NCBI RefSeq assembly: GCF_027579695.1
Contig: NC_083592.1
Coordinates: 36,090,714-36,154,713 of the forward strand
Direction: 5' to 3'
From: Neoarius graeffei
Taxonomy: Eukaryota; Chordata; Actinopteri; Siluriformes; Ariidae
Length of the DNA: 64,000 nucleotides
Part shown: one piece after another, positions 33,554 through 44,879 of the stretch
How the letters are laid out: each line of letters begins with the position of its first letter
How positions within the stretch are numbered: the first letter of the stretch is position 1
Made by a program: the position numbers and the translations under genes
Notes under the pieces: generated by a model
The model's input: only the letters and a program-made list of their open reading frames with translations
Told to the model about the DNA's origin: nothing
Database searches by the model: none

Positions 33554-35161
33554 CAGTGGCGCTTGAAAGTTTGTGAACCCTTCAGAATTTTCTATATTTC
33601 TGCCTAAATATGACCTAAAACATCATCAGATTTTCACACAAGTACTAAAAGTAGATAAAGAGAACCCAGTTAAACAAATGAGACAAAAATATTATACTTG
33701 GTCATTTATTTATTGAGGAAAATGATCCAATATTACATATCTGTGAGTGGCAAAAGTATGTGAACCTTTGCTTTCAGTATCTGGTGTGACCCCCTTGTGC
33801 AGCAATAACTGCAACTAAATGTTTCTGGTAACTGTTGATCAGTCCTTCACACTGGCTTGGAGGAATTTTAGCCCATTCCTCCGTACAGAACAGCTTCAGC
33901 TCTGGGATGTTGGTGGGTTTCCTCACATGAACTGCTTGCTTCAGGTCCTTCCACAACATTTCGATTGGATTAAGGTCAGGACTTTGACTTGGCCATTCCA
34001 AAACATTAACTTTATTCTTCTTTAACCATTCTTTGGTAGAACGACTTGTGTGCTTAGGGTCGTTGTCTTGCCGTGTGACCCACCTTCTCGAGATTCAGTT
34101 CATGGATGGATTTCCTGGCATTTTCCTTTAGAATTTGCTGGTATAATTCAGAATTCATTGCTCCATCAATGATGGCAAGCTGTCCTGGTCCAAATGCAGC
34201 AAAACAGGCCCAAACCATGATACTACCACCACCATGTTTCACAGATGGGATAAGGTTCTTATGCTGGATTGCAGTGCTTTCCTTTCTCCAAACATAACGC
34301 TTCTCATTTAAATCAAAAAGTTCTATTTTAGTCTCATCCATCCACAAAACATTTTTCCAATAGTCTTCTGGCTTGTCCACATGATCTTTAGCAAACTGTA
34401 GACGAGCAGCAATGTTCTTTTTGGAGAGCAGTGGCTTTCTCCTTGCAACCCTGCCAGGCACACCATTGTTGTTCTGTGTTCTCCTGATGGTGGACTCATG
34501 AACATTAACATGAGCCAATGTGATAGAGGCCTTCAGTTGCTTAGAAGTTACTCTGGGGCCTTTTGTGACTTCGCCGACTATTACACGCCTTGCTCTTGGA
34601 GTGATCATTGTTGGTCGACCACTCCTGGGGAGGGTAACGATGGTCTTGAATTTCCTCCATTTGTACACAACCTGTCTGACTGTGGATTGGTGGAATCCAA
34701 ACGCTTTAGAGATGGTTTTGTAACCTTTTCCAGCCTGATGAGCATCAACAACGCTTTTTCTGAGGTCCTCAGGAATCTCCTTTGTTTGTGCCATGATACA
34801 CTTCCACAAACATGTGTTGTGAAGATCAGACTTTGATAGATCCCTGTTCTTTAAATAAAACAGGGTGCCCACTCACACCTGATTGTCATTCCATTCATTG
34901 AAAACACCTGACTCTAATTTCAGCTTCAAATTAACTGCTAATCCTCGAGGTTCACATACTTTTGCCATTCACAGATATGTAATATTGGATCATTTTCCTC
35001 AATAAATAAATGAGCAAGTATAATATTTTTGTCTCATTTGTTTAACTGGGTTCTCTTTATCTACTTTTAGGACTTGTGTGAAAATCTGATGATGTTTTTG
35101 GTCATATTTATGCAGAAATATAGAAAATTCTAAAGGGTTCACAAACTTTCAAGCACCACTG
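33554..35161 (-). mobile_element. Tc1 family A, copy 2
   Basis: 1608 bp with both terminal repeats (CAGTGGCGCTTGAAAG... and the inverse ending CAAGCACCACTG) and TA flanks (33552-33553 and 35162-35163). It is better preserved than copy 1. Confidence 0.95.
33774..34794 (-). pseudogene. Tc1 transposase, one frameshift
   Basis: From the ATG at 34794 (MAQTKEIPEDLRKSV) the frame is open to about 34055. It covers the HTH, the GRPT hinge, WMDETKIELF and the VWACFAA strand. A frame change just before the second catalytic aspartate (near 34055-34075) breaks it. The rest ([20 protein letters not shown] through GGHTRY) continues to 33774 in another frame. The single visible lesion makes this copy nearly intact; a sequencing error cannot be excluded. 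Confidence 0.92.
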
Positions 35162-35934
35162 TATATATATATATGTTCAACATCTGAAGAATGTCAATAA
35201 AAACAAAACAATTGAACTTTTTTGTGTGTTTATTAAGACATAAGTTAAATTGTAAGCAAAAAAAATATTTTTGTAAGCAAAAAATGGACTTTAGAAAAAT
35301 ATACAATTGTGCAAAATAAGTTGTCTTACAAAACAGTGGTCGGCGCAGGACAGTTTGTAGCCATACAGTCTGTTAGAGCAAGCCGAACAGCTTGAGCACG
35401 GAACTGCCAGTGTTGCCAGATTGGGAGGTTTTAAGTGCATTTTGGAGTATTTGAACATGTTTTGGGCTGGAAAACATCAGCAGTATCTGGCAACACTGCG
35501 ATAACTTTGTTTATACTCTTGAATAGCTCGTCTTCATGATGACAACTGGAAGTGTACCAACACGATGGGGCGTGTAGCGCCACCTGTGGCTCGGGTGCAC
35601 AATGTACCTCACACAATAGCTCGATTTCCTTGTGTGCATGTAGGATTGGATTTCTCTGGCACCCCTGCTGGGACCCTTAGCTCGATTACCGACAGTAGCT
35701 CGATTTGGATGTGCATGTAAACGTACTGTATGTGTCAACCCAGCGATGACCTGGCGAATTGTCCAGGGTGTACCCCGTCTCTCACCCATAGTCAGCTGGG
35801 ATAGGCTCCAGCTTGCGCACGACCCTGCACAGGATAAGCAGCTACAGATAATGGATGGATTTTAAAATCATGCCAAGTACTAGCCCAGACCTTACAGGCA
35901 TCTATACATTAAAAAAAAGTCAATGATGTTTTAC

Positions 35935-36196
35935 CTTTTTTCTCTTCTTGAATGAAGTACTGAATTATCTTAAAGCATGCTTCTTTATCATGGTAAACAT
36001 CTACGTTGTATCTGCCATGATGTTCAGACCACCGTACAAATGCTTCCCCTTTGGCTTTGACAAATAGACTCTGGATGTGAGTTTCCTTTGCCACCTTCAG
36101 AGTTACTTGTCCAGAGATGTAGTCTCCACTAGTAAAGGTGCTGCTTTCACTTAAGGGATCAAATGCCACCGATATCATCTTCACTTTACGTGCCAT
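35935..36196 (-). CDS. Duplicate arrestin first exon (distal)
   Basis: 262 nt, ATG to donor AAAAAAG|GTAAAAC, the same length, phase and splice context as exon 1 at 29821-30082. Encodes 87 residues beginning MARKVKMISVAFD and ending IQEEKK, about two-thirds identical to the proximal version. The most variable part is residues 60-70. No other arrestin exon lies between 30.1 and 35.9 kb. It could therefore splice to exon 2 at 15238 as an alternative start, be the remnant of a tandem gene copy, or start a readthrough transcript. The ORF is undamaged, arguing for constraint or recent origin. An in-frame upstream ATG at 36238 is not shared with the proximal exon. Confidence 0.8.
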
Positions 36197-36340
36197 AATT
36201 TTCAGTCCAGATAAAAGGTGCTTGGCTTCATTTATCACACTTTTAAACCTGTTGCAGGTTGTTAAAGTAGAGTGATGTTTTAGAGCTACTTCCGACTCGA
36301 CCCATCTCCCAACTAGCTGCCTCCTACCTGTAAAAGCACA
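36197..36340 (-). promoter_or_regulatory. 5' flank of distal arrestin exon
   Basis: Shares TTATCTGGACTGAAAA just upstream of the ATG and GAGTCGGAAGTAGCTC further out with the proximal flank. A promoter role is inferred from this conservation only. Confidence 0.35.
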
Positions 36341-36890
36341 CTACTAAGGGAACAAGTGAATGGCTGTAACACCCCTGGTAGTGCATGAGATGTCCAGTGG
36401 AGAGCCATTTGTTAGCGCCCTGTTGTTGCCTCTCTAGGCAAATGATGAGGGTGAAGCTGGGTGTGGGAAAGCATGCTCAAAAAGTTGCTAGAAGTCCACG
36501 GATGACGTCAGAGACTAATTTGGATAGTCACTGAATCACCATGGCCATCAGATTTTACTACATGAATCGTTTCTGAAGAAGTTTTCTGAGGAATGGAATA
36601 GAAGAGAGTTTTATCAGAATAGAAAATATAAAATTGTAAATAGCTTTTTTATAGAAATAAGAAGTGTTTGATCAAGGCAGCAATTCTAAAATAGAACCAA
36701 CAGTTCACAAAAGTATTTACAAAAATAAATATTTTTAAAAAATACTTAGCTTTATCAAGAACATAGTACAGAGCATTTCCTTCATGCCTTCAAAAATAAT
36801 GAAATGAAATGATTCTCACTTATTTCTTCCAGCTTGTGCCATTGATCCGATTGTCATATTAATTGGAGCATAGTTTTATTTAATTTCTGG
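36341..36890. other. Intergenic DNA, nothing recognised
   Basis: No ORF, repeat or motif that I can name between the arrestin upstream flank and the degenerate SINE. Confidence 0.4.
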
Positions 36891-36892
36891 GC

Positions 36893-37095
36893 CTGGGAAA
36901 CAACCAACCTATGGACAATTTAGAGTAGCCAGTTAACCTAACTGTACGCCTTTGGACTGTAGGAGAAACCGGAGCAAACCTACACACACATAGGGAGAAC
37001 ATGCAAACTCTACACCCTGTCAGCCACTGGGCTCGAACCCAGAACCTTTCTGCTGCGAGGTGACAGTGCTAACCACTGCACCATTGTGCTGCCTG
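36893..37095 (-). mobile_element. SINE, degenerate 5' half
   Basis: Recognisable CCTTTGGACTGTAGGAGAAACCGGAG and GGGCTCGAACCCAGAACCTT blocks, head at the right (GCACCATTGTGCTGCC). The 3' half is absent. Confidence 0.75.
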
Positions 37096-37139
37096 AAATG
37101 AAATGTTTCTATGTTTAAAAAATACTACTGTATAAAGAA

Positions 37140-37523
37140 ACGGTATTAAATGAAACAAAGTCAGTATTTGGTGATGACCCTTTGCTTTAAAAAAAAAAGT
37201 CTCAGGTACAGTGAGTGCAGTTTTATAAGGAAATAAGCTGTAGGTTTTACTGAGCATCTTACAGAACCAGATACAGTTCTTCTGGACACTTTGTCCCACT
37301 CGCTTCTTAATTTTGCATCAAAACCCAGCAGCCTTCATTATGGCTTTTTTCCCCCCCTGAAAAGTGCTCTCTTATGTAATATGCTGCTTTTTTTTTTTTT
37401 GACTGACATACAATTTTTTTACTGTATTTAATTTTGTGCTGGAAAATGAACATTTGGAAAATGTTTTTGTGCTGACCAGATAATGTCGAAGTCATAAAAT
37501 AAAAATCTATAATTAAGTTTGTA
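37140..37523. repeat. Tc-derived block D, copy without insertion
   Basis: From AAACAAAGTCAGTATTTGGTG to ATAATTAAGTTTGTA this matches 55600-57205, except that the latter has a TTAA-flanked element at the site reading CGCTTCTTAATTTTGC here (37310-37316). It is thus the empty-site version. Its right end is cut by a Tc1 family B fragment. Confidence 0.8.
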
Positions 37524-38008
37524 CAACCCCGATTCCAAAAAAGTTGGGACAAAGTACAAATTGTAAATAAAAACGGAATGCAATAATTTACAAATCTCAA
37601 AAACTGATATTGTATTCACAATAGAACATAGACAACATATCAAATGTCGAAAGTGAGATATTTTGAAATTTCATGCCAAATATTGGCTCATTTGAAATTT
37701 CATAACAGCAACACATCTCAAAAAAGTTGGGACGGGGCAATAAGAGGCTGGAAAAGTTAAAGGTACAAAAAAGGAACAGCTGGAGGACCAAACTGCAACT
37801 CATTAGGTCAATTGGCAATAGGTCATTAACATGACTGGGTATAAAAAGAGCATCTTGGAGTGGCAGCGGCTCTCAGAAGTAAAGATGGGAAGAGGATCAC
37901 CAATCCCCCTAATTCTGCGCCGACAAATAGTGGAGCAATATCAGAAAGGAGTTCGACAGTGTAAAATTGCAAAGAGTTTGAACATATCATCATCTACAGT
38001 GCATAATA
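37524..38008 (+). mobile_element. Tc1 family B fragment, 3'-truncated
   Basis: Nearly identical to 48286-48770 of the complete copy: terminal CAACCCCGATTCCAAAAAAG, leader, and the first 45 or so transposase codons (MGRGSPIPLILRRQIVEQYQ). It breaks off after GTGCATAATA, mid-HTH. Confidence 0.93.
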
Positions 38009-38745
38009 AAACTATACATGCCTTTTTTCATTGTTCTACACAATTACAAAACTTCAATAATGTACAATAAACTTCACACTTTTTTAAAAACTTTATTTCA
38101 ATAAGCACTTTTGAACAAAATCAAGTATTTGTATAATTACAGCGCATGCCCCCTGAGTTCAATCTATTTTCCGTCTTTTTAAGCATGAATAGGCTACATG
38201 GGGTTTCATTTCTTTAATCAAAACATGGCCCTTCAGTACTTGAACTTGGTTTCACAGGCCAAGCTACAGTGCAATAATAAGTGCACTTGTAATTGGAGCG
38301 TCTTGTCATTCTAATCGAGCTGCTCTGAAACACAAGCTACATCCATGTCAAAACATTCATGTTTAAGGGGGGGGACATGGCCCTTCTAACTGTTAAGATG
38401 CAGATTGACTTAGAACATGACCCTGCACAGCCTAAATACACACTGGCTGGTTCAGAACATGGGCCTGCACAACTTCAACTGGAGAGAGAACCACATTGCC
38501 CAGCCCTTGCATTTGGGAGAGGAAACCCCGTGTCTTGGTCATTAAGAGCATGCGCTGAATAAACACCTGTGGCAATTATGTATTTTCAATTCAGATTATT
38601 CACTATTGTATATTTACACATCATTGTGGTGCACCCTATCAGTTTGATGTGGATTGTTCTGTTCGTTAATAATTATTCATATTTTCTTGTCCATTCAATT
38701 GTGAATATGGAATTACTTGAACAAAGCGTAATGCTATTTTTTACA
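38009..38745. other. Intergenic DNA, nothing recognised
   Basis: No gene or familiar repeat. An open frame at 38359-38562 has no recognisable domain. Confidence 0.4.
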
Positions 38746-38748
38746 GTG

Positions 38749-38988
38749 TGACACATAGACACAGACAACCATTCACACTCACATTCACACCTACGGTCAA
38801 TTTAGAGTCACCAGTTAACCTAACCTGCATGTCTTTGGACTGTGGGGGAAACCGGAGCACCCGGAGGAAACCCACGCGGACACGGGGAGAACATGCAAAC
38901 TCCACACAGAAAGGCCCTCGCTGGCCACGGGGCTCGAACCCGGACCTTCTTGCTGTGAGGCGATAGCGCTAACCACTACACCACCGTG
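38749..38988 (-). mobile_element. SINE, 5' half only
   Basis: Head and first body blocks present, ending at TGACACATAG; the 3' half and tail are missing. TTTACAGTG and TACAGTAAA border the fragment. Confidence 0.88.
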
Positions 38989-40009
38989 TACAGTAAATTG
39001 AGTAATTTACTGTCAAGTTCAAGGATTCCTTGAGGAATCAGTGCTACATTTTTATACCACACGGTGGCAGTGTTTACTGGAGCGCCCACTTTCTAAAATC
39101 TGGAGAAAAAAAACCCAAAATAATACTGAACACTTTTTTTTCTGTGTGATTCTGTCTTCATGCACTACATCACCACATTTTATATATTGTATTTTTGTAT
39201 TAGTTGTGTAGATTCATATTCTATGTTTTCTGCAATACAGCAAGTCTATTACTTATTCATTATATTTCAAAATCTAAATATTATCTTGCAATATCCTTCC
39301 CATTCTTGTGATGACCTTATACTTCCTTTGTGATTGTTTTATTCATATAATACACTCCATGTAATTTTATTTCAACTGAAACCTTTCTTTCAATTATAAA
39401 ATGATTGAATGCAATAAATGCCGAATGCAACTGTTATTTATCTGTTCTTGAAAGCATTTTAAGTCATAATATGTTATTTTCAGATATTTCATGTGAAATA
39501 CAGTATGTCTCTCTTTTTTTTTTCCTTTCAGGAAAAGTCTTCTGGTGATTTTTAAAATCATGTAATTACTTTGGCTTTCATCCACCTAATTAATTCCCCA
39601 AAGTACTTCTCCTGTTTAAGATTATCTCCTGCTTGGCTTGAGGCATTGGTCATCGTTATGAATAGGCCGAATGATGATTGCTAACAGTCAGTTTGTAATG
39701 AATGTCCAAGTTACTCCAGTAAAAAAAAAAAGTAAACTTCCTTTGGATGTTAAGAAACAACAGCTGGATATTTAGTTTTCTGTGAAACCTGTAATAGGTT
39801 TTATTCTTATTTGGTCAGACCAACTAACATGGTGTTTTAAGAAATTGACATTATATTGATAACACTGTCTAAATCTAAAGCTATTATCGTGTGTGTGTGT
39901 GTATCATTTGTCCATTGTCTTGGCACTTATTGTTATTTTGTGAATTGTTAACCTTATAAGGTTGTGAATTTGACCAAAAAAAAAAAGTCATATCTATTAA
40001 TGGACATTT
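38989..40009. other. AT-rich intergenic DNA, nothing recognised
   Basis: Contains a short GTGTGT run near 39890 but no gene, RNA or repeat I can name. Confidence 0.4.
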
Positions 40010-40950
40010 GCTCATCAGGTGGGTGGTGTAGTGGTTAGCACTATCACCTCACAGCAAGAAGGTTCTGGGTTCGAGCCCAGCAGCCGGCTGACGAGGGCCT
40101 TTCTGTGTGGAGTTTGCATGTTCTCACCGTGTCTGCGTGGGTTTCCGCTGCGTGCTCCGGTTTCCCCCAAAGACATGCAGGTTAGGCTAATTGGTGGCTC
40201 TAAAGTGAGTGTGAATGGTTTTTTTGTCTATGTGTCAGCCCTGTCATACCTGCAAACTCAGAAGGTCTGAAAAAGGTGGCAAACTCCCCCCCCCCGACAT
40301 AATCCAAAACCCGAGCCCGCCCCCTCTCCGAAAGAAGGTGCAACATAGCTACAGGTAAACAAGGTAAACAAAAAAACTGTTTATTAACATAACCTTGTTT
40401 TTTGGTCAATCAGTGCAAAATGGCTGATGGTCAATCAACAAAATCAACCACAATCAAGTAAAAACAATGCCAATCTGAGTAATTTACTAATAGTAAATCT
40501 CATTTCTTCATTTTTTTTGGCCTGGACAAGCCGTTCCATGGCCAGTTTCCTCTGCTTTGCCATGTGTCTCTTTCGGGCAACATACCGGTAGCTTCAGCCC
40601 ACTAAGGGCTACTTTGTCTTCAGCCATCACTTAGGCCAGGTTCACCATCACTGGTGCAAAGGTGAAAGGAAGTGAATATTCAGCAAGAGTAGCCAGAACC
40701 ATTGCCTAAACAAAGAAAATATTATTAGATTTACATTATTAAAGCTGGTTTAATATTCACAAACTTCCATTGCTATTGCAAAGTTGTTAAGACTGGATCC
40801 TCATTCCAATAGACATGATCTAGGCTACGGTAGGTAATCTCTAAATTAACTAAACATGCAACGTACAATATTTTTTGGTAATGTAGGCTAGTCTACTCCT
40901 ATTTTGCCTAACATTAGCCTACTGGCAAATATCAAGTAACCTGTTAAACA

Positions 40951-41814
40951 CACTGTAAAAAATGTCCGTAGAATTAACAGTGAATTTATGTAAAATCATG
41001 ACATAAAAAACTCATCTCATCTCATTATCTCTAGCCGCTTTATCCTTCTACAGGGTCGCAGGCAAGCTGGAGCCTATCCCAGCTGACTACGGGCGAAAGG
41101 CGGGGTACACCCTGGACAAGTCGCCAGGTCATCACAGGGCTGACACATAGACACAGACAACCATTCACACTCACATTCACACCTACGGTCAATTTAGAGT
41201 CACCAGTTAACCTAACCTGCATGTCTTTGGACTGTGGGGGAAACCGGAGCACCCGGAGGAAACCCACGCGGACACGGGGAGAACATGCAAACTCCACACA
41301 GAAAGGCCCTCGCCGGCCCCGGGGCTCGAACCCAGGACCTTCTTGCTGTGAGGTGACAGCGCTAACCACTACACCACCGTGCCGCCCTAAAACAGAATGT
41401 GATAGTTAAAATTACATCATTGCCCTGTTAAAAAAAATTAAAAAAATGTTAGTAGAGGCTCTCCGGCACATTTCGTAAAACTCTAAATCAAATAAAATAT
41501 CTGTCTCGTAGATCATTGCTTGTAACCATCATTTTGGAGCCACAAAAACCAATAATCGAGAACACTCGCAATTCATTCCTAGATGCTTTTTTATTGTACA
41601 ATGAATATCTGTAAAATTAACAGTTATGTATTGATTATTGTACATTGAATACCTGTAAAATTTAGTTATCATTAATTGTACATGGAATCCCAGTGAAATG
41701 TACAAGTTATTCTGTAATGTTGTTTACATTTCACTGTATTTTTAACAGGATTATTCTGGTAACCACAGCTGCCAGTATTTTTCCGTAAAAACAACGGATT
41801 TTTTTTTTACAGTG
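40951..41814. mobile_element. MITE (CACTGTAAAAAA ends), copy 2
   Basis: Starts CACTGTAAAAAATGTCCGTAG and ends CAACGGATTTTTTTTTTACAGTG. Shares GGTAACCACAGCTGCCAG near the right end with the copy at 13670-15116. A SINE is inserted at the same internal ATAAAAA context region as in that copy, but in the opposite orientation. Confidence 0.75.
41011..41387 (-). mobile_element. SINE, near-consensus
   Basis: Complete from (GAGAT)n tail to GGGCGGCAC head. The flanks share TAAAA only, so the duplication is short or eroded. Confidence 0.92.
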
Positions 41815-42225
41815 ATGGTAGAATTACAGAAAACTACAAGCCTAGCCTATTTAGCCTAATCTATACACGCCTCTGTATTGGCAACTCGCTGAAATGTAGG
41901 TACAGGCACCCTGACTCGCTCCCTCATAACATGAGGCCCCTTGGAAGCACTTTGCTCTGGGATTGGAAGGACACTGGATGTGGTCATAACAGTGCACACT
42001 TTTTGACGGTGCACCTCTGTTTGGCAGTGTGTCAAAAAAGCATGAGAGCCTTTGTTGCTGTAATTTATTCTTTTTGGCAAAGGCTGCATTTTGAATACCT
42101 GGCTTTGTCTATCTTATGAAAAAACTGTGACAGCGGGAAGCTGTGCTGAACTCCCTTCACTTCAGTCTTGACCTCGATTTTTAGCCAGGCCCAGCTCCAC
42201 CTGCACCTCAGACCTGCATCAAGCT

Positions 42226-42608
42226 CATCTCATCTCATCTCATTATCTCTAGCCGCTTTATCCTGTTCTACAGGGTCGCAGGCAAGCTGGAGCCTATCCC
42301 AGCTGACTACGGGCGAAAGGCGGGGTACACCCTGGACAAGTCGCCAGGTCATCACAGGGCTGACACATAGACACAGACAACCATTCACACTCACATTCAC
42401 ACCTACGGTCAATTTAGAGTCACCAGTTAACCTAACCTGCATGTCTTTGGACTGTGGGGGAAACCGGAGCACCCGGAGGAAACCCACGCGGACACGGGGA
42501 GAACATGCAAACTCCACACAGAAAGGCCCTCGCCGGCCCCGGGGCTCGAACCCAGGACCTTCTTGCTGTGAGGCGACAGCGCTAACCACTACACCACCGT
42601 GCCGCCCC
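42226..42608 (-). mobile_element. SINE, near-consensus, 12-bp duplication
   Basis: CTGCATCAAGCT is duplicated at 42214-42225 and 42609-42620. With the copies at 41011 and 62413 it is among the least diverged. Confidence 0.95.
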
Positions 42609-43779
42609 CTGCATCAAGCTTTGCTACATAAACAGCGTCTTCCTCTTTAAGCTCCCTCATTCTGGAAAAGAATTGACCAAATATTATCGGCTGGGTCAGG
42701 GCTCCTTTTTGTTACCATAAACGTTTGTAAAGACTAACTCTAACTACATCCATCCATGTTAAATGATCCGCCGGAGAAGGTGTCTCAATCACTTAAAAAA
42801 CGCCGGTGTACTAACGTTAATGTTACGTGTTCGTTTTCATTCCTCACCTTGTGACAATGTCACGTTATCATCAGATAACAGTACGGATGCAGTAGAGATA
42901 GTCTTCACAAAAATTATTCAAACTGAACCGACTGGGATGAAAGGTTAACGTTAACACACAATTCACTGATGTTAGCTGACATCCTAGCTAACGTTAGCAT
43001 ACAAGCTGAAAAACTTTACATTATGTATAACCTTAAACATGTTGGAAAAGGTTTCATGTCACGACACACGTAACGTTGCTAAAGTAGGATCATCTTTGAC
43101 AAACCAAGTTTAATTTACACAGCATATTATATTGTTGGCAGATAACGAGACTTACCTCAAGTCTGTCGCTAGTGTCCATAGATCTCTGAAGTCTCTGATG
43201 CAGGTCGTATGTTTACTGTCTATGGTTTAGTCAGGCAAAGGTTTAGTTCGCCGTGGGAAAGATGGATTGACTTGGATGTTTGTGATTGGCCAAATGACTC
43301 TTGTGAAGATGGCAATCCCAATCCCATTTTACTGAAAGTCCTATCCACTGCAGACCCCCCCCCCCAAAAAAAACTCTTCGGATCTAGATGAATCACGAGA
43401 ATGACATATTTTGCTTGCAAAACGGCGAATTTTGCCGAAAAGCGACTAGTTTGCAGGTATGCCTGTGATGACCTAGCGACTTGTCCAGGGTGTACCCCAC
43501 CTCTCATCAATAGTCAGCTGGGATAGGCTCCAGCTTGCCTGCGACCCTGTAGAACAGGATAAGCGGCTACAGATAATGGATGGATGGATGGATGCTCATC
43601 TGGCAGATGCCTTTATCTAAAGAAGTGATTTACTGGTGATCTGAAATGATGAAGGCGGAGGCACAGTGGTGCCTCACAGCAAGCAGGTCCTGGGTTTGCG
43701 GCTGGCGAGGGCCTTTCTGTGTGGAGTTTGCATGTTCTCGCCGTGTCTGCGTGGGTTTGCTCCGGTTTCCCCTATAGTA

Positions 43780-44556
43780 CACAACCGTTCAAAAGTTTGG
43801 GGTCACTTTGAAATTTCCTTAAAGAAAAGCACTCATCTCTAGCCGCTTTATCCTTCTACAGGGTCGCAGGCAAGCTGGAGCCTATCCCAGCTGACTACGG
43901 GCGAAAAGCGGAGTACACCCTGGACAAGTCGCCAGGTCATCACAGGGCTGACACATAGACACAGACAACCATTCACACCTACGGTCAATTTAGAGTCACC
44001 AGTTAACCTAACCTGCATGTCTTTGGACTGTGGGGGAAACTGGAGCGCCCGGAGGAAACCCACGCGGAGAACATGCAAACTCCACACAGAAAGGCCCTCG
44101 CCGGCCCCGGGGCTCGAACCCAGGACCTTCTTGCTGTGAGGCGACAGCACTAACCACTACACCACCGTGCTACCCCAAGAAAAGCACTGTTCTTTTCAAT
44201 GAAGATCACTTTAAACTAATCAGAAATCCACTCTATACATTGCTAATGTGGTAAATGACTATTCTAGCTGCAAATGTCTGGTTTTTGGTGCAATATCTCC
44301 ATAGGTGTATAGAGGCCCATTTCCAGCAACTCTCACTCCAGTGTTCTAATGGTACAATGTGTTTGCTCACTGCCTCAGAAGGCTAATGGATGATTAGAAA
44401 ACCCTTGTACAATCATGTTAGCACAGCTGAAAACAGTTGAGCTCTTTAGAGAAGCTATAAAACTGACCTTCCTTTGAGCAGATTGAGTTTCTGGAGCATC
44501 ACATTTGTGGGGTCGATTAAATTGTCTGGGTGACCCCAAACTTTTGAACGGTAGTG
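43780..44556. mobile_element. Tc-type MITE (CCGTTCAAAAGTTTGGGGTCAC ends)
   Basis: Inverse termini CACAACCGTTCAAAAGTTTGGGGTCAC and GTGACCCCAAACTTTTGAACGGTAGTG, flanked by TA. Without the nested SINE it is about 420 bp. No transposase. Confidence 0.88.
43834..44176 (-). mobile_element. SINE nested in the MITE
   Basis: AAGAAAAGCACT is duplicated at 43822-43833 and 44177-44188. It has short deletions in the CACTCACATTCACA and GGACACGGGG regions. Confidence 0.94.
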
Positions 44557-44879
44557 TAGGTTAATGTGGGGCGGCCTTGGGCTGTGCCCTTGAGCAAGGT
44601 ACCTAACCCCTGACGCTGTAGTGTGGCTGCCCACTGCTCTGGGTGTGTGTGTGCGCATGTGTTCACTGTGGGTTAAATCCAGAGGATGAATTTCACTGTG
44701 CTTGAAGTGTGCATGTGTATGAATTTCTCCTCTGCACTCTCTTTCAAGATTTAATATAGACACTGTTTCTTATAGCCTCTGCTTGGCTAGAGTGAAAACC
44801 AAACCACACTCTTTATTGTTTTGTTCGTCGTGTTTATATCTATAAGGACTCTGATTTCACAGACAGCCCTGCTACACTG

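Larger units (their letters stand above)
33105..35728. mobile_element. TIR element CAGTGCGTTTACATGCACAT, interrupted by Tc1
   Basis: Left terminus CAGTGCGTTTACATGCACAT and right terminus ATGTGCATGTAAACGTACTG, flanked by TAT (33102-33104 and 35729-35731). Without the Tc1 at 33554-35161 it is about 1.0 kb. It contains repeated CTCGATT words near both ends and no coding frame. A 3-bp duplication is typical of PIF/Harbinger, but the class is not proven. Confidence 0.8.
32883..35859 (+). mobile_element. SINE split by a nested TIR element
   Basis: 5' part 32883-33104, 3' part 35729-35859 ending in GGATGGAT. Imperfect duplication TTTTGAAATCA / TTTTAAAATCA outside. The inserted DNA (33105-35728) is bounded by TAT on both sides. 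Confidence 0.85.
40245..43461. mobile_element. TIR element CATACCTGCAAACT, unassigned class
   Basis: Perfect 14-bp termini CATACCTGCAAACT and AGTTTGCAGGTATG with a 5-bp duplication CCTGT (40240-40244 and 43462-43466). About 1.97 kb remain after removing a nested MITE with its SINE and a second SINE. On the minus strand near 40500-40710 a broken frame reads LAEYSLPFTFAPVMVNLA then AEDKVALSGLKL, which looks like a decayed protein, possibly a transposase, that I cannot name. A 5-bp duplication is unusual for common fish families. Confidence 0.75.
40017..43593 (+). mobile_element. SINE split by a 3.2-kb TIR element
   Basis: 5' part 40017-40244, 3' part 43462-43593 with a (GGAT)n tail. Outer duplication GCTCATC (40010-40016 and 43594-43600). 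The pieces rejoin within GTCAGCCCTGTGATGACC. Confidence 0.85.
43652..44735 (+). mobile_element. SINE with alternative tail, split by a MITE
   Basis: The head and front body lie at 43652-43777 and the back part at 44557-44735. The latter is not the common tail but GCCCTTGAGCAAGGTACCTAACCC...CTGCCCACTGCTCTGGGTGTG...GGTTAAATCCAGAGGATGAATTTCACTGTG. The same head-plus-tail combination appears unbroken at 60604-60962. Confidence 0.75.

Noticed and set aside
35500-35800. A host exon on the minus strand near 35.5-35.8 kb
   Set aside because: The frame is the right end of a TIR element joined to the 3' part of a split SINE.
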